DNA of 15,361 nt. It comes from Alphaproteobacteria bacterium. Its GTDB lineage: Bacteria > Pseudomonadota > Alphaproteobacteria > UBA828. How positions within the stretch are numbered: the first letter of the stretch is position 1; every line of letters starts with the position of its first letter. The notes below the pieces were generated by a model. That model made no database searches. It saw nothing but the letters and a program-made list of their open reading frames with translations, and was not told where the DNA came from. Location of the stretch: assembly GCA_022826345.1 (NCBI GenBank), contig JAJDVB010000143.1, positions 1-15,361 of the forward strand, read 5' to 3'. This document shows positions 15,227-15,361 of the stretch, piece by piece. The position numbers were made by a program, and so were the translations under genes.

Positions 15227-15361
15227 CTTTTCACTCTCCCTTGTCGTGAACCGTGGTCACTGCCTTCAAGGCGTGATCGGCGAATATAGACGACGCGGCC
15301 AGGACAGGAAACCGGCCGATGCCGCGCCGCGTGCTCGGAAGCGCCGCCCCTACATCACCAA
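15227..15361 (-). promoter_or_regulatory. Upstream region of the ABC importer operon
   Basis: Read on the minus strand, a TATATT -10-like hexamer lies at 15288-15283 with only a poor -35 (TTTCCT, 17 bp upstream), which suggests an activator-dependent promoter. Between it and the gene are GCCTT-C-AAGGC (15262-15272), a perfect small inverted repeat, and GTGA-a-CC..GG-TCAC (about 15246-15260), an imperfect one. Both are possible operator sites close to the ribosome site. No regulator gene is in the window. Confidence 0.3.

Overview
The window comes from a high-GC, Gram-negative chromosome, most likely an alphaproteobacterium. This is inferred from the GC-rich third codon positions, strong GGAG-type ribosome binding sites, Sec signal peptides, and a gene set of MOFRL glycerate kinase next to pyruvate kinase, PCu(A)C copper chaperone, MalK/UgpC-type sugar ABC operon, Zn-dependent carbamoylase and amidase. 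No rRNA, tRNA, CRISPR array, insertion sequence, integrase or phage gene is visible. It reads as ordinary chromosome with a few odd pieces.

Left part (1-3732). A truncated Zn-dependent amidohydrolase (minus) is divergent from a plus-strand run: a Mug-family DNA glycosylase without the usual catalytic Asn, an amidase-signature hydrolase with a GatC/AtzG-like N-terminal segment, and a lone MalG-type permease with no partner subunits in the window. The two hydrolases suggest use of amides, ureido compounds or N-carbamoyl amino acids.

Middle (3729-7469). A DMT/EamA transporter (minus) converges on the permease with overlapping stop codons. It is divergent from glycerate 2-kinase followed by pyruvate kinase. 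Together with enolase encoded elsewhere, these two would turn glycerate into pyruvate, as in tartrate/glycerate loci.

7470-10360. A 407-bp intergenic stretch holds a regular array of ATCCC motifs every 9-10 bp and a good sigma-70-like promoter. Behind it lies a compact three-gene cassette of exported proteins: a YVTN beta-propeller, a small S41 (tail-specific) protease-like protein, and a PCu(A)C copper chaperone with an intact metal motif. The S41 gene seems to begin at a non-canonical ACG codon. Its signal peptide lies upstream of the first ATG/GTG/TTG, so standard gene calls would miss it.

Right part (10361-15361). A hairpin-rich intergenic region with a terminator on each strand separates the cassette from a minus-strand operon for a complete carbohydrate/polyol-type ABC importer. 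Its order is large solute-binding protein, a 15-bp intercistronic hairpin, MalF-type permease, MalG-type permease, MalK/UgpC-type ATPase. The MalF-type gene carries a patch of about 250 bp with atypical AT-rich codons.

The best candidate for something undescribed is the propeller - S41 - PCu(A)C exported cassette together with its hidden start and the phased repeat upstream.
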